64,000 nt of DNA from Pelecanus crispus (GCF_030463565.1 NC_134646.1:66667710-66731709), one strand, 5' to 3'; shown: positions 1 through 15,900, counted from the first letter of the stretch. A program made the numbers and translations. Notes: generated from the sequence alone by a model not told the origin.

Positions 1-999
1 ACAGCAGGTGAGAAGGGAGTTATAAAGCCTGGTCTTCCCACAAATAACAGCTACAGCAGGAGGATGAGGATGGCTTTCCTTCAAACCTCTCCTCTGCAAG
101 AAGAGGAGTTTCTGAACAAAGTCCTGGAGGCGAGGCCTCCACTTACACTCCAGTTGTATCACAGTCCAGCTGTATCACTCCAGTTCACCCCCATTCACAG
201 GGACTGTATGAAAGAACTCCCTGCCTGGTACAGTGGCCAGGATTAGTTTGAACTTGCTTTTAGTATTTTCTATTCATTCTTCAATACACAATTTCTTTGT
301 GGCGTAAAAAAAAAAATTTACAGTTCAGTATGGCTCTTTATTTTGAGGTAAAAATGTATCTTCAGCAAGCCACCAAAGGTATAGGGAGAAAAAAGAAAAA
401 GCAAGTGAGGCACAACAACTAAAAGATTGGATTCACCACCTGAACTACATTTGCCTTTTCTGTGTGTGTGTTCACTTCCCCCAGATGCTCTCCTCTCCAT
501 GTGCCAACAAAGAAGCACCAATTCTGATGTTTCAAGACTAAGCTGACAATAGTTGTAAGTGTGACTACCAGGGGAGAGATGAAGGAATATCTGTGTATCC
601 TTATTACAAGGCAGAGGTATATGAGCAAATATGCTGAAAATATCCTAAATTCAAGTATCCTGACCAGCAAAGTTAGCATCCTCTAAAGAAAAGAGGATTT
701 CTGATTCTACAGGATGTCTTCAATTGGTCCTCCCATTTCATGAGAGCCATGTACAAAGGTAGTATTCAGTCTCAAAAAAGCAAAACCAACCCCAAACCAA
801 CCCCCCCAAAAACCACAAAACGAACTGTTTAGGAAGCTTCCATCTCCCCACCCCACTCTCCCTGGCACAAAAAGAGGTTTTGCTTTTAAAATATTTACAC
901 ATACACACACAAAGCATGAGTAACTGTACAGAATTAGAATATCTGCTTAATCTGCTGTTCAGTTCTGCATTTTCAGACTTGCTCAAAGTTCTTCAGTAC
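1..999 (-). other. ANAPC4 intron (partial), no exon found
   Basis: This is sequence downstream of the last visible ANAPC4 exon, beginning with its gtactg donor at 999. I looked on the minus strand for the conserved HFEKHWRLLES and acidic-tail segments and did not find them. Only short chance open frames and A-rich runs are present. Confidence 0.7.
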
Positions 1000-3900
1000 C
1001 TTTTAGTAGAATCCCAGATGAATTCCCTATCTTGGTCCTCATCTGTGTATACTGAAGATAAAGGCAGCTGAGCCAAGACTCTCTCCTTCCCCTCTTGTTC
1101 CACATTCTCCTTCAGAACTACAGTTACAGTTTCATCATCATAGAAGTGTGCATCTAAACAGCTGTAGCATCTATAGGAAAATAATTTAGAAAGCATCAAG
1201 GAATAAAAGTGAGCGCAGAACTAAAAACACTTTTAAGTTGCACAGCATTCACATTAAAAACTACTAGGCAGTAGTTAACAGTGAGCTTTACTGTAAACAA
1301 TAAAAAAGGTCAGTCATGCAGCTAATGCTGAAAGACAGCCAAAACCATGGCAGACTCTTGTATCATGCAGGAAAAATGATTCTGAAGGAAAAAAAAAAAA
1401 CAAACGACCCCAAAAAAACCTTACTAGCTTATTTTTTCCTATTTCAGGTGAGATGTAAGAAACACAAACAACAAAGATTTAGAAACACAACTGAAGGTAC
1501 TGAGGGCAATCACATCTGGCCTTCCTACATGAAAAGGTTGAGCTTAGTCTGCCATGCCTTCTAAGATGCCTTCATTCAGGCATATCAAGTCTCCATCTTA
1601 CTTAAAGAACATCACAGATATAAACAAGAGCTGTTTCCAGCTAGCTTTGTTTCTTGCACGCGTCCTAAAGCTCCAGTTTTCAAGTAGAAAACTAAAATTT
1701 ATTTGGCCTTGAGATGAAGTGCAAAGTAAGACTCCCACAGTCCTGCAGCTTCATGCACCTGTGCCACTTCTTTCAGCCTGGCTCACGCAAGGACTACAAG
1801 CTGGTCCAGTGTCTGTAACTTGCAGTATAAAAGCCAAACTATAATGCCTGGTAAGTTAATTTAATGTAAAATAAACACTAGAAAACATGGTCCTCAATTT
1901 AGCAATCTGCAATTCTGGAAAAAAATCAAATATACTGACCTGGAGTCCAAGCTCTCATTTATACTGTTGTTCAAGAAGTTTCCAAAATCTACTGCAAGAA
2001 TTCCATTACTGACAGACCTAGAACAACAGTGTTAATTATCTCAGTGACTGATTTCTTTTCCATTCATAGAGAATCCAAAATCTCCAATGGCAGCTGTAGT
2101 AAGAGACAGTGTAAGCCTGCCTAAGCTTAGCACAATACACTACTACATCCCAAAATGATATAACTGGTGGATGGGAACCTTTTCATTTCTTCTGCCCCTC
2201 AGCAAAACGTGACTAATGGAGTCAAATGGGAAACTGTGTCTGGCTTGTGGGATACAGTTGTTCTTTGCTGAATCCTTGGATCAATTGCTCTAGTCTCAGG
2301 TCTGTTGAGTTACTTGTTACTCAAATCTACAGAAAATGAGTTTAGACTGGTTTAGATATCAATGAGGGAGGAAACAGGACAGAAGCTATACCACAAGGCT
2401 GTAATTTTGTCATCAGCAGTTCTCAACTGGAAGCACAAAGATATTTTCACCCTGTGTTTTCTTTAGCAGTAAAACTGCTTTAAAAATCCCCACCCCATCA
2501 CAGTTCATTACTTCCTCAAACTAAATGACACAGATTATAAAAATCAGTATTTTACAGAGAGAAGTTTTTGTTGTTTTCTAAACCCAGGTCATTTCAGTGC
2601 ATTTTAAACAGTTGTATCAGCACAACTAGGCAGTGACAAACTGCATCTTGGACACAGAAACTCCTGACACAAAACTACACCCCGAAGAGATGTATTTTAT
2701 TTGTTGCATCTATGAGTCCACCTCCCATTTTTCCTTAGAGGATTAAATTACAAGCTGCTGCAAGGGGTCATTCAAAGAATAATATTTACAGCAAGACACA
2801 GCAACACTGAAAGCATGATTCCCTGTAATTTTTCACAAGTTTGCACAAGCAAGTAATTCTGTGAGGAGCAAAACTAGGGGAGCCTGATTTTTTTTCCTAA
2901 GCCTAAAACCATCTTGGGTCTTGTGATTAGATTTTCTGAGTCTAATACAACACAAACTCCTGTTGCAGTTTCCTACTGCACTTCCTAATGTCCTCCTCAT
3001 TTTCTCTAGTATCCAAGAAAGACTGTATTCATGCTGCTCATTCCTTCTTTTTACAAGAAGACTCAAATTGTAATTGTCTCTGTACACATGTGCCAAAGTT
3101 TGTAAACTATTTTTTCCCCCTTTTTGTCTTACCTGGAAGTATCAGTATGTCTCCTCAAAATGTGTATTTTAGAAATAGAATTTTCTAATATGGTGAAGAG
3201 AACATAATGTATATTAGATGTTTTGTCATTCCACCTGTAATGTGGGGGGAGGAAATGAAAATTTAGGTCAAGTTTTAATAATTGGTAAATGACATAGAAC
3301 AAGCAATAGCAGCATACTTACAGAAATGGTAGTTTAAATAATTGAGGTGCAGAATCTTCACTGAAAAGGAAAAAACAAATTTACAAAATGCTATTGTAAT
3401 TTTCTGCAGCTGAGCTTTAGAAATAGTGTAAAGAAATACCTTTGAGAAGTTTTGTAAAGAGACATGCAGACTGCTTGATGCACTGACTTTCCAATAACAT
3501 CCTAATAAATATAATGAAAACAGGCCAAAAAATACAGGCAGTTATTCATAATTATACACCTTTTTAAGACAAAAAAACCCCAACCAACCAACCAAAACCA
3601 CCTGAGTACATCTGAAAGAAAAATCCACCAATATTTATGCTGGAATAAACATCACTGAGGCAAACACTACTGTCACTTGATACACTGTTTCATGTTTCTT
3701 CATAATGTATAGACTAATGTATTTCCATCTAACACATTATCTAGTACACAGCACATACACCAAGCTAATTAATGTTAAAAATAGATCCTAATAATGTGGG
3801 AACAGAAGACGCGAAAAAAAAAAATCCCCCATTATGCTCTCTCTAGGCTTGAGTCATCCTGGCAGTGGTGAAGCTGGGCTACATGCTACCACCCAAGTTG

Positions 3901-6900
3901 CAGGCACTTCAGACTGTAGATTAAAACTTCAGGCCTTACTAAGCATGACTACTATCTTCAGTTGACTGCTATCCCTAACATAAAGTTAACATATTTTTTT
4001 TATATATATATATATAAAAAAATGATAAAGTTATCATTTATATAAATTGAACTTACCGCTGGCTTTTGTAAACACTGATCAATCACCCCTTCCATTTGCC
4101 TTTTGACAAAATGCAGTGATTTCTCAGGATAGTAGGGAAACAAAAGTGGACTTTCTGTAAACAGATAAAGCTCATTGAAAAAATGCTTATATCTCTGTAA
4201 AAACATACTACACTTATTATAGTGACAAATTGGAATGAATCCAGTGGAGGGTCAATAAGATGGTCGCAGGGCTAGAGCACAAGCTTTACGAGGAGAAGTT
4301 GAGGGGGCCGGGTTCATTCAGCCTAGAGAAGTGAGGGCTAACAAGGAGGAACCTGTTGCTGTCTTCAGCTGCCTAAAGGAGGAGTTACAGAAGACATCAT
4401 TTTCAAAGCTGCACACAGTGAGAGGAGAAGATACAACAGTCATAAGCTCCAGCAAAGGAAATTCCAACGAGATGTAAGGAAAAAAGTTTTCACAAGGACT
4501 GCTTAGTCACTGGAGCAGGGTTCCCAGCGAGGCTGCAGGGTCTCTATCCTTGCAGGCGTAGAGGACTCGACTGCACAAAGCCTTGAGCAACCCAGCCTAG
4601 CCTCAAAATTAGCCCTGCTTTGGTTGGATTAGGTGACCACCTAAATTATTCCCCGACTATAAATTCTAACTCAAGTAACTAACTGGATTATAATATGAAA
4701 CAAGATAAATGAATGAGAAATGGAGGCCTGCCTGCCTCTTCAGCTTTTCTTCACAGCCCATTCAAAATTGCAAAAAGACGGAATTGCATTTACCCAAGAG
4801 CTAGAAACACAGTTGTCATAAAATACCTTGCTTAAGCAAAACAATTTCCATACTTTTTATAGTAGCTATGGTTTGGCTTCACTAGGACTGATTCGTTCTT
4901 ATGAAATGAAATACTTTGTAAGAAGACATTTCGCTTTTGAGATAAATCTCACTACTTCTTATAAGTACATAACCTGTCTCTTTTCCAATGTTTAGAAGGA
5001 AAAATGATAAAAATTACATCAACCAACAAAGCTATATAAAACACCAAAGAGGGTAGAAAGTGTCAATGACAGAAGCATTACTTGTCCTATAAACCTTAAA
5101 GTTCTGAGAGCGAGACAAACATCTCAATACTTGGCAAATTAACACCAACAAAACGACTTACAAACCATCTCTACAAACAATCACAAATCTTGGGTAGTAA
5201 CAGAAATGACCAGTCAAGTCGTCTACACATTTAAAGCATGAAACATATTTTCAAAGCATGTTTTAAAATACATTTTCTAAGGACTACTTTGCCAAACCAA
5301 AATGCTACCACTTTCCCCCTTTTTATTGAATTAAATAGGCAGAAAAACACAGCTATAGCAAATTCAATAACAAGACAGCTTATGCTGTAGAAGTTTTACA
5401 GTCCATGGTTTCTAAAGTTAAACAAGAATAATTTTCACCACCAGCTTGTTATAGTTGCTTAATTCTTTTTCACTACTAATTAACAAAATAGTCTCAGACT
5501 CCAGTCAAAGAGAACAAGTTAGGACACTTCCCCTAGGTATGACCTAAGCATAATCATTACTTCCTTGAACTGGAATGAAGATCTCCTAAAATAGACATCT
5601 CCTGGGATTCCTTCCAAGCCAACATTTCTGACACTGGTACAGAAAAGGTAGGAAACTCCTAATACTCAGAAAATGGTAATTGACTGGTGGTAAGCAGCTA
5701 CATAAAAACTGTGCAAAAATAACAAGGCCCATTTATTTTATTCTACTCAGATGGAGACCCACGACTAACACTATAGAAATAACTTGTAAGCATGAAAAAA
5801 CAGATTACTCTTTTACATTTGTTACATTCTACATTTATCTTTGATTCACTTTTACTTTTTACTAAAGCATATGTTACCTTTAAGATGAGTACTATTTTTA
5901 AGAAAGTTGAACCACTGGTTTCCCTCTGTATTAGGTGGTGATACAAGGTCATCATCTTCATCTTTCAAGTACTAGAAAAGAAACAGACATTGGTAAGACT
6001 GCATTTTAAGAATAAGGGGCATTAGAATTCACCTCCAACATTGCCCCTCATGCGCCTGTTAAACGTTTCTTCTTAGTTTAACATGCCCTACTCTTAAAAC
6101 TAAATATTCCACCTCTTCTTGAAACAGTAAGAAAAATCAACTATTGTCTACAATCAGATAGTGATATTTCCATCCATAAGAAACTGATTTTTAAATCCAG
6201 TTTGAGCACAAATGTTTTGAAATCCAGTGATTAATGGCATAAAGACAATAAACACATTTCAGTTTTACATTACTATTGCTGGCTGCGAAGGAGTTTCATC
6301 CTTTTCCTAAAAATACAGCATGTGTAAGGTAAAACTAAGATACGTTTTTAAACGCTCCTTTTCCTTATAATAGTGGAAAATAATTAAAACACTCTCCTTT
6401 ACCATTACTGGAATGTGCAACACAGAGCAAAAGAGACAGATAAGAAAAGCGGGCACAGCTTTAAAAGCTTCTCCATCTAAGGATTTTGTCATTCATTTTT
6501 CTTCCATTTACGCTCTAGTTCTTTACCTGGCCAACTCTCTCCACATTGAAGTATTTTCCTTTACGATTGTAAAGTTCTGGCGCCTGAAAAAATAATGCAA
6601 ACAAAACCATTATTTAAACCCCAAATTAATGAGAAATAGTGTACAAAAAGATGATTATTTTATTTAAGATTTTTCAGATTCAATTCTTGGCAGCAAAAAT
6701 ACAGTCAGATGCTATACTTGGCAAACCAATATAACTAACCTCATTGAAGTGTTCAGTAAGAAAATCAGCAACAAACGTGATATCTTTTTGAGTCATCTAA
6801 AAGAAAAAAAAAAAAAAAAACAACAGTGACAAAAGCAAAGGATAAGAAGTACATTCCAATGAGCACAGAACACATGTTCTGTAGGCTGAACAAGTGCACC

Positions 6901-9900
6901 TCCCTCAGCCTGTCCTCACAGGGCAAGTGCTCCAGCCTCCAACCTGCTTGGGAGCCCTCTGCTGAACTCACTCCAGTTTATTCATGTCTGTCTTGTATAG
7001 CAGGGCCCCAAACTGGAGAAAATATTCTAGATGTGATCTGATGAGTGCTAAATAAGGGGGGTAACTACTTCCCTTGACCTCCTGGCTGTGCTCCTGTTAG
7101 TACAGCCCTGGTTACTCTTGGCTGCCTCTGCTGCCAGGGCACACTGCCCATCTTGCATCCACCAACATCCCTGAGTCCATCTCAGCAGAGCTGCTCCCCC
7201 GCCAGCTGGGGCCCTGCTGTGCAATCGCAGCGGGTTACTCTTCCCCAGAACAGAACCTTGCATTTGTCCTTGTCGAACTTCAGGAAGTCCCTATCTGTCC
7301 TTTCCTCCAGCCTAACTATTTCCCCCTGGAAGGCACCTCTGCCCTCAAGCATATTAACTGGTTCACCCAGTGTGATGGTGTCTGCAAATCTGATGCAGGT
7401 GTATTCCATCTCCTCTACCAGGGCATTGGTAAAGATGTTAAAATCCCATTCCAGATAACTTAGTCATTTAGGGCACATAAAAAGCTGCTATACTTTTTTG
7501 TATATATATAGAGGTCCAGCATTCACATACAGTGTACTAAAAAGAGTAGTATTAACAAAGAAAACAAAAAAAGTAATTCACGCAAGACAGCATATTAGCG
7601 TGAATCTGCAGGCATCAACCTTCTCAAAGAAACGACACAGATGCTATCCTTTAAGTTTTGGAGCAAAAATAAACCTTTAATCTTGCCCTCTAAATCAAGC
7701 AGAATACACACCATACCACCATTTGTTAGAAAATATTACTACTACCTTGTTCAGCTCTGGAAGCACATGATCTTCTGACATCCTCAACATGGCTGAGGGA
7801 AAAATTATATTCTTACTGCATTAATATTAATAATGTTTTCCTAATATTCTTAATTTTCTATGGCTATGTAGTAAGACACTGCTGATAAAATAGGAAAGAT
7901 TAATTTGTCAGAAGCAAGAGACTCTGGAATGAAGAATTATGAATTGAGACTGAAATTAAGCCTCACTTGCCCCACTAGCTTACAATACAAATCTTGGAGA
8001 ATTTTTCTCTTTAATCTTTTTCAACTGCATTGTACCCTCTATAAGACTGCGATAAGATTATTATAAAAGGGTTCATAAGAATTTATTCATGTACGTACTA
8101 AGAGTAGTAAAATGGATATATAGAAAATACTTTAATACTGTCATGCCCAGAATAATGTGTTTTAAGAGAATTGCACAGAAGTAACTTTAAATCAGTGAGG
8201 CTTAGATAAACAGTTCTCTGTTTAGTTTCAACACAAGCAAACACGGTGAACATTTAAATAATTAAAGTTCTAATGTTATGACAGAGAACTCTGATAGTTC
8301 TGCTTGCTGCAATTTTTAAAATTAAAATGATTATATTCCTACTAGTAAGTGCTAACACTTCATTTCTGATGCTTTTATAGTATCTGGTAAGACTGCTTAG
8401 TTTTTTGTAAAGTAGTTATAAAAAGATCATTTAAAAATTATAAACCTATTCATAACCACTTTATAAAAACACACAGGCTAAAACATAGTGTTCTGCACTT
8501 GTAGTATTTTACCTGCAGCTACCCAGCTATAACTGGAGGTAGCTATCAAGCGCATCCAGACATTCAGAGACTGTTTACATCAGTGCATAACCTTACAGCT
8601 AACTAGGTCTCCACAGGAGGAAACAGCAAGTGACAGAGTAAAGGAGAGTTAGCCTATACTTCAAATTTGGTGTAAACTACATCAAGTCCTTTCATTTCTC
8701 CAAGTCAAGACCAGCAAATTGCTCATGAAGCAGACAACAATTTGGAGTAATATTACAAGATAATACCCACTGTACACACACTAAGTTTAATGGAGAACTA
8801 TCAAATTTATGATCTATGTGTTTAACATTATAATTATTCTTGCCTCATCAACTGTAACCTTTTAGATGTCCAGAAATTTTCTATGATAGAAATAAATAGA
8901 TGGTTATAACTGAGAGTGGCTTAATTACTTGCCAACATTTCAATGCTTACAATACAAAACAAATACTGGATGCTTACTACATCATCAAGCTTACCAACAT
9001 ACAGCCATCGAAAAAATGCTTTGAAGTTTTTCATACTACTGTCGATAACTCTGAGCAAGAAACAAGAAAAGAAATTACCAGATCTAAATGTCACAAGCTG
9101 CTCCCAGCTCAAGTCCCATCTTTACTACAGAAAGACCTGCAAGCACTATCAATTTTTCAAAAAATTCCCAACACAACCTTCTGAGTAAGACTATTCTTGG
9201 GATATGAGTCTATGAGATGCAGCGAGACAAGATAAAAGCTCACCACCAACAGAGGAGCCTTGCTCTCCCAGCTTCCTCTATACCCAGCCACAAGCTTCCC
9301 CTTAAATACAAGACTCAATAGGCAAGTTTTTTAAATTCTCCAGACTTTATACTTACTGAAGCAGCTCATTTGCTTTCAGGATGAAAGAACCAACAGCAGT
9401 AATAGCCTCTGCAAAAAGAGCTAACCATTATTATGAAGCTTTCAAAAGTGAAATCAGAGTCGGTAAGTAGCACACACACTGCTGTACCTTCAATTCCAGA
9501 TGCATCTAATCCCAGAGACTCATATTTTTGTTTCCATAAAGCCATTCCTTTCAATTCACTCAAGTGGTATAACAGTGCCTCAGAGCCACTAGGAAAGCAC
9601 AGCAAAGAAGCATAATCTTTTAGTCACCCTTTGGAAGTTGACTGCTTCAAGGCATGCTACATTTTTATCACTTATGTGCAAAGTGGAGAGCTTTATTAGG
9701 TGGTCTGGCATGTAAGAGTTAAAGTACACTTCACAGAAAAGCCAATATTGTCCTTTTCGTAATGATTTTAACCACCACACAAAGCTGGTGTGAATACTTT
9801 GCATATATCCTACAAACACACCACGCAGTGATACACAGGTGGTGTGTCATGGAGATTGTTCAAAATACTTCAACAGCTCTCCATCACCCAAAAGTAAATC

Positions 9901-12900
9901 AGTACGTTTTGCCATGATCACAGTCTCTGCACCAGCACACCTACATACAAAGAACTACCGATACAGCGTACCATCTTTTAGCAAAGCATATAACATGCCA
10001 TTTTATCTATAATTCATTGGACATTCTGTGGCTTACCTCTGCAAATGACTTATGACCAACTTTTGTATACTGGAATAGGAAGACTCTATGGACTGACCGA
10101 GTTTTTTTAAACCCTGTTAAAAAAGAAATACAAACATAATAATGCTCTGTTAACTTAACAGAACAGTGATTAAAAGATATTGAAATACATTACTTTAGTA
10201 TGTTAAAAAATACTAACATACCTTTACCGTCAGTTGGTTCATTAGTAATGCCTGAAGTTCCAGACTAAAGGGGGTCGGGGAGAGAACCAAATATGCATTC
10301 ATTTTGTATTTCAATATCAAATGCAAATGCATACTCGGATAAAACAACAGTAGCTACCTTGCTTTGCCCCATAACAGCAGCTGCATAAACTCATCCTGAA
10401 CAGAAGTGGTTGTATTCTTTTCCTGTCAGTCAAAATTATTGAAATAGATTGGTAAAGAGATTAAATCCAGGCTACCAAATAATCTCACAAACACTTCAAT
10501 TAAAGTATATTGGAAAACCCACCCATATTCTTGAATGCTGAAATCAGACTACTGATCACTGGAAATTTTCATGTATTTTAAGTTATTTTGAATTGTATTA
10601 CCCAGTAAAAAGCCTCAGCAGTTTGCCACCACCAAGAATCTATTTTAAAAAAAATAAAAAAAATATTTGATTCAATTAACTTCTAGCCATGGTTAATGAA
10701 CACTAAATTTAAGCAAATCCAAGAGCATCTTAATCATGGCTGTCATACATGCTCTACTGAACTAAGCTGTAAGTGCTGGTGAGCTGTTACTCAACATTTA
10801 CAGTATTCAGTTTATCAGTGACTGAAGTACAAAGAGCACAACCTTAAATAGAAAGCAACTGATCAGCAGCTGTGCAAGCTGAAAACTATCACTTTCAAAT
10901 AACTTAGAATAAATAAAATAAAGAAGTATCACAATACAGTCATGCTTGGTTGTACTCAGTTACCTTCAGCGTCAGAGCACTTGACATAAAATAGGTTCCA
11001 GGTTGCCTCTGAACTTAGACATTGTTATCTGGAGGCGTTATGCTTAAACAACATTAAGATATGCAGTATGTTAACATGAACAACAGAACTACAGCAAAAA
11101 ATGTTTTTCCAAAAGAATGGTTAACACTACAATACCTGTACGAACTTTGTTAGCCGTGAGTCCATCTGCATCAATATTTCTTCCCACGCTTCACACATAC
11201 ATGTCAATGACAACTTTATGTACTGTAATACAGATACAGACATTAGCATTATTCCCTTCTTCCTCCCTTCAAAACACATGCAAGAACCAGGTGTTACAAT
11301 ACAAAGGGAAGATATACTGATTACATAAAATTATCAAATTCCAAGTTAGAGCTCTACATTTACTTAAAACCAACTTAAGCTTCCTACTAGAAAACAGTTA
11401 TTTTACTTGCATTAAGAATATCGAAGCCTGTAAGAACTATGATATTAAAAAGATGTCGTAACACAACTGTACCTGTAACAGAGTTGAAATGTGAGTAAAC
11501 TTCCGGGCCATTCGAGTTACCTCAGGTAAGTAACTTGATAACAGACTAGTGTCCAGCTATAACAAATGAAACAAGCAACAGTTAATAGATGATTTTTATT
11601 TTAAGAAATTTTAGATTAAAGAAATGAAAAGACAGATGGGGAGGACACAGAAAAACAGACATTTCTCATTTCCTTGAAGTTGATTTTAAGAGAGAAATGC
11701 ATTTAATTCAAAGGGGCAATAAATTTTTTTAATACATCTATAAAAACTTCTGAAGTTCCTCATTTTGGAGTTCTAACAGTAATAGTTTTAAGGATAACTC
11801 TTCCAGAGAGACTGGATAATCAATAGCGTTGCTCCTATGCCTTTGTGTGCAGAATGAAGAAAGTCTAAGTAACTGCAATTGACTAAATGAATGTTACATT
11901 TAAAGTAATATTTTAAAAGAATGCCTCAGATCATCACCATCAGTCTTATCAGTGAAACTGCATGTTAGTGTTGATAAATCCAAAAGGGTGAATTTCAGAA
12001 AGGCTGGAAATAGTAGTTGTGTTTTTTTCTGCAAATAACAGGAAAGCAATGAAGCTACCATAAAGTAATTAAAAAAGCAGTTTTACTTTTAAAGAACATA
12101 TTTTAAAATTACTTTACTTGCCTGAAAATATGTTATCTCTGCTTCACTGTCTGAAGAGTCTCTTATCTCTGTAATAACTGATAGTGATTTCAAATCACTA
12201 GACAAACATAGTCCACGACAAGAACCTTCCACCTGAAGGATTCCAGTTTAAAAGTTAATGAAATATTGCATTTCCGCTAAGATGCATTTACTGCTCTAAC
12301 ACATTCACATACAAAGGCGGCTACAACAACATGTAAATACAAAGTGGAATTTTCAGCTACTGTTCAGGAACAAAAGCAGTCTTTTTACTGTGGACTGGTG
12401 TTTGAAACTTTGTTTCATTTGAAACAACATGTTAAAATCACCAGAGTTAGAATGCCTTTCCAAAAATAACCACACAGCCCAGTCAAGAGAAACAACTATT
12501 CCTTTCTTTAAACTTCAACAACTCACTACACTTATGTGTAAGCACATATATGTATTTTTTCATTCAATTCAGCTGTAGCTTGATATATTATAAAGAAAAA
12601 ACATGGAAAGGAATGGAACGTACCCCAGTTACTGTAGCAATCTTGAACATTCCATAAGCATAAATCTCAATAAATCCTGAGCTGCCACCAAGGACAAGAG
12701 CATTAAGCCTATAAAAATAGAAGAATGTGTGTTGATGAACATACTGAGAGAAATTCTAATGCATACAAATATAATTCTTAATACTTAAATTCCATCCCTT
12801 TACTAAAGATCCCTATAGAATCACTGAACAAAAAGAAATACTGCACTACTGTCTACGATCCAAGAAATGTAAAACCAAAAAATTTGCTTGGGTTTCATTG

Positions 12901-15900
12901 ATAAGACCTGCCTCTAACATTTACAGAAAGAGTATCAATTAGTAAATTAACTGAGAGAATAGGGAAAAAATAACACAATTTAGGCACAGAAGTCCTTCTT
13001 CACTAACTTATAGAAGAAAAAAAGTAACAGTTTCTAGCAACAGCCCACCTACCAATACAGGCTGCAAAGCATTCTTACAAAGCTACTTTTGTATTCCCCT
13101 GAGTTTATACTAACTACATGCAGAGAAAGTTTGTCACAGTCACTCAGTGGCACTCCTCAGCAAAACCTCAATGCAATAAATATTTGAAATGGACACAGCA
13201 GCAAAGAACAGCCACAAGTAACAACACCGTCAGAAACAGAAACCCAGTTCAAAGAACAGGGTCTGGGACAGACAGATCTGTGTTTTGTTCACTTATTAAA
13301 ACCAACTTGCAGCAATGACTTGGGAAAAAGCTTCTCCATGACCTCTCCCTTTTTGTCTATGTTTAAAACGTTAAACTTTGGCCAGGTTGTCTATTGCTGT
13401 CATACATCCATACATCTTCAACTACACATACTGCTTACATTACAGTGAGCAGCAATGCTCTCCAATGTAAAAAATGAGCATGTTTTGCCTCTCCCCTTAC
13501 AAATATGAGAAAATTAACTGCAACTTCTGCCTGTTACACACCTAAATATATGTTAAAGGAGAATGTTTCCATTAAAACAAGACAGAACTTAACAAAATAG
13601 TATCTGAAGAACTTTTGGTTTGATTAATTGAATGGATGAAGGAGCACAGAATCCAGAAAGCTCCTACACCACCGACAGCCACCCCATCTCTCTTTCTGGC
13701 AAGGAAGTCCTACGGTAAGAAGAGATACTAAGTCTTAAAAAGGAATAACTGGTGATAGACAGAGATGCAAATTTTGAAATAAGGAGGATGATTCTCAGTG
13801 GTGAGACTGTAAGGATCAGTGAAAGAAAGCGAAGGGAAAAACAAGGCACAGGTTAAACGCTCTCCTCAAAGATGCACCACAAGTGCTCCACAAAGCCAGT
13901 CTTAGTCTGCTAAACTACACTTCCTCCAGCTGCTCCTCATGTGTTTCCTAATAAGAGGTATTTACTTTATTTTAAAGTAACCCTAATACAGCTGATTTCA
14001 GAGTTAATTTTAAGTTTAGCTTTGTCACACTCATGCAAACCCACAGAAATTCCCCATCTATAACAAGCATTCACAAACATCTCCAAGACCAGCTTAAGTA
14101 ACACATACAACATAGCCTTCAAATACACCCCAAGAAATCTTCTTCTAAAGGAAAGAAGACAAGGCAGCAACAGCAGTTGCTCATAAAGTGCCTTATAATC
14201 CCTCTAAATTGAGGAGAAAAGGTGTAAGCTCATGGAAACTTTTTTTTTTTTAAAATATATTCTTTGAACTTTATCTTTGTACGTGAAAAAAGACAGACAT
14301 TCCATATCCTTTCTCTAGGACCCTTAAAAGCAGATTATGAATAATTTAAAAGTAAACCCACTTATCCATTATTTTATAGCTTTAAAAAAATAAACCAACC
14401 AACAAAAAAGAAAAAAACCAAACCAAAACAAAAACCCCACCACAACAACCCACATACGGAATTTACCTTACATCACCCAGAAGCTTCATAATCTCATCTG
14501 ACTTTTCTTCACTGAAAATACAAAACACATGATTGGGCTTTGCACAGCTTGTCTCAATACCAGAAATCAAAATTAAAAAAAAAAAACCAACACAAAAAGA
14601 GAGAGAGAAATAAGATGACAATTTCTTACCTGAAAATTTTTGCAGTGGTACTGTAACTGAAAACAAAATAATTATTCTCAATAACAATGAGCAGACATCT
14701 AATCCAAAGCATCTATAGAGTATCAAAGATGAATAACGAAAATGACGACAACAAATGACAAATTCTATCTTCTAAAGCTTACTAGTATAATGCTTACTTT
14801 TTTGGTAGTGCTGGTAATTTAGGCAAAAGGAGATTTGATTCATCCTCAGCATTGTAAAAGGAAGTGAGAACACTGAAAAAGAAATAAGACTGTTTTTACC
14901 ACCCAAGCTGTAAAAATGGGGGGGGGAAGGGAATTTCTTTCTAAATTCAAGGTTACAGCACATACTCAATACCTCATGTATATTAGAGTTACAAATACCA
15001 GAGAGTAATCCCTTATGGGGCCATTAATAATTTATCAAATGATCAAACTAATAAAAGAAGTCTGGGGTTTTTTTCCTTTTATTTCCACCGAAAGAGAATA
15101 TAAAGTTCGTATCTGCTGGCTCAGCAGCTTGCCACCAAATCCCTCATCACCTGTAATGCAGTTGCTGGCTGTGGCCTTCTGTTTAAGCCCTGTACAACCC
15201 TGCAGCACAACGCACCTACACCTCAAAAACCCTTCACTCTAAAGACACATTACAATGAGAGGGAGACTAAAGTGCAATACTTAATACCACACCTTAGACA
15301 TGCCAGAAAGATGAGATTCTCAATAAGGAGATACATCTATCCCCATCAGGAGAAGAATGCTAGAGTGATTTAAGATGTAGTTATTTTATTGCTATTTTAA
15401 GCTTGGCGTTTTCTGGAGGTGGGGGGAAAATCCCCAAGGCAGGCTTACACCACCTCCCTTTTTTAAATAAACATTTTATTTAATTATTGTCTTGCACTGC
15501 AGTAAGGTGCATATCAGAGGTTTTTGTAAGAGCACAGAAACAGGGACCACAATGTCCTCCAGCTCACAAGTGTTGCTGCGAATTGTCTAATGCAACAGAG
15601 CTCAGGGTCACTAGGGCCAGTCTGACTTCCTGAAGCAAGTACACCCATGACAGAATTGCCACTGGGGTTGGATATAACACCAAAGGCACATTGTGAAAGA
15701 TGTAAGCACCAAACTAAAGATCTTGAAAACACAAGTGAAGAAAGATTTAAATATAATACTTATTCTGACTAACAAAATAGATGAACATAGTAACATTATT
15801 ATAATTAGTTTAATAAATTAACTGGTACTGAAGTAAACTGGATCAGAAGACTGCTATACAAGCTGACACTAGATTAAACAGCTCTTAAGAGGTGGGCGCT

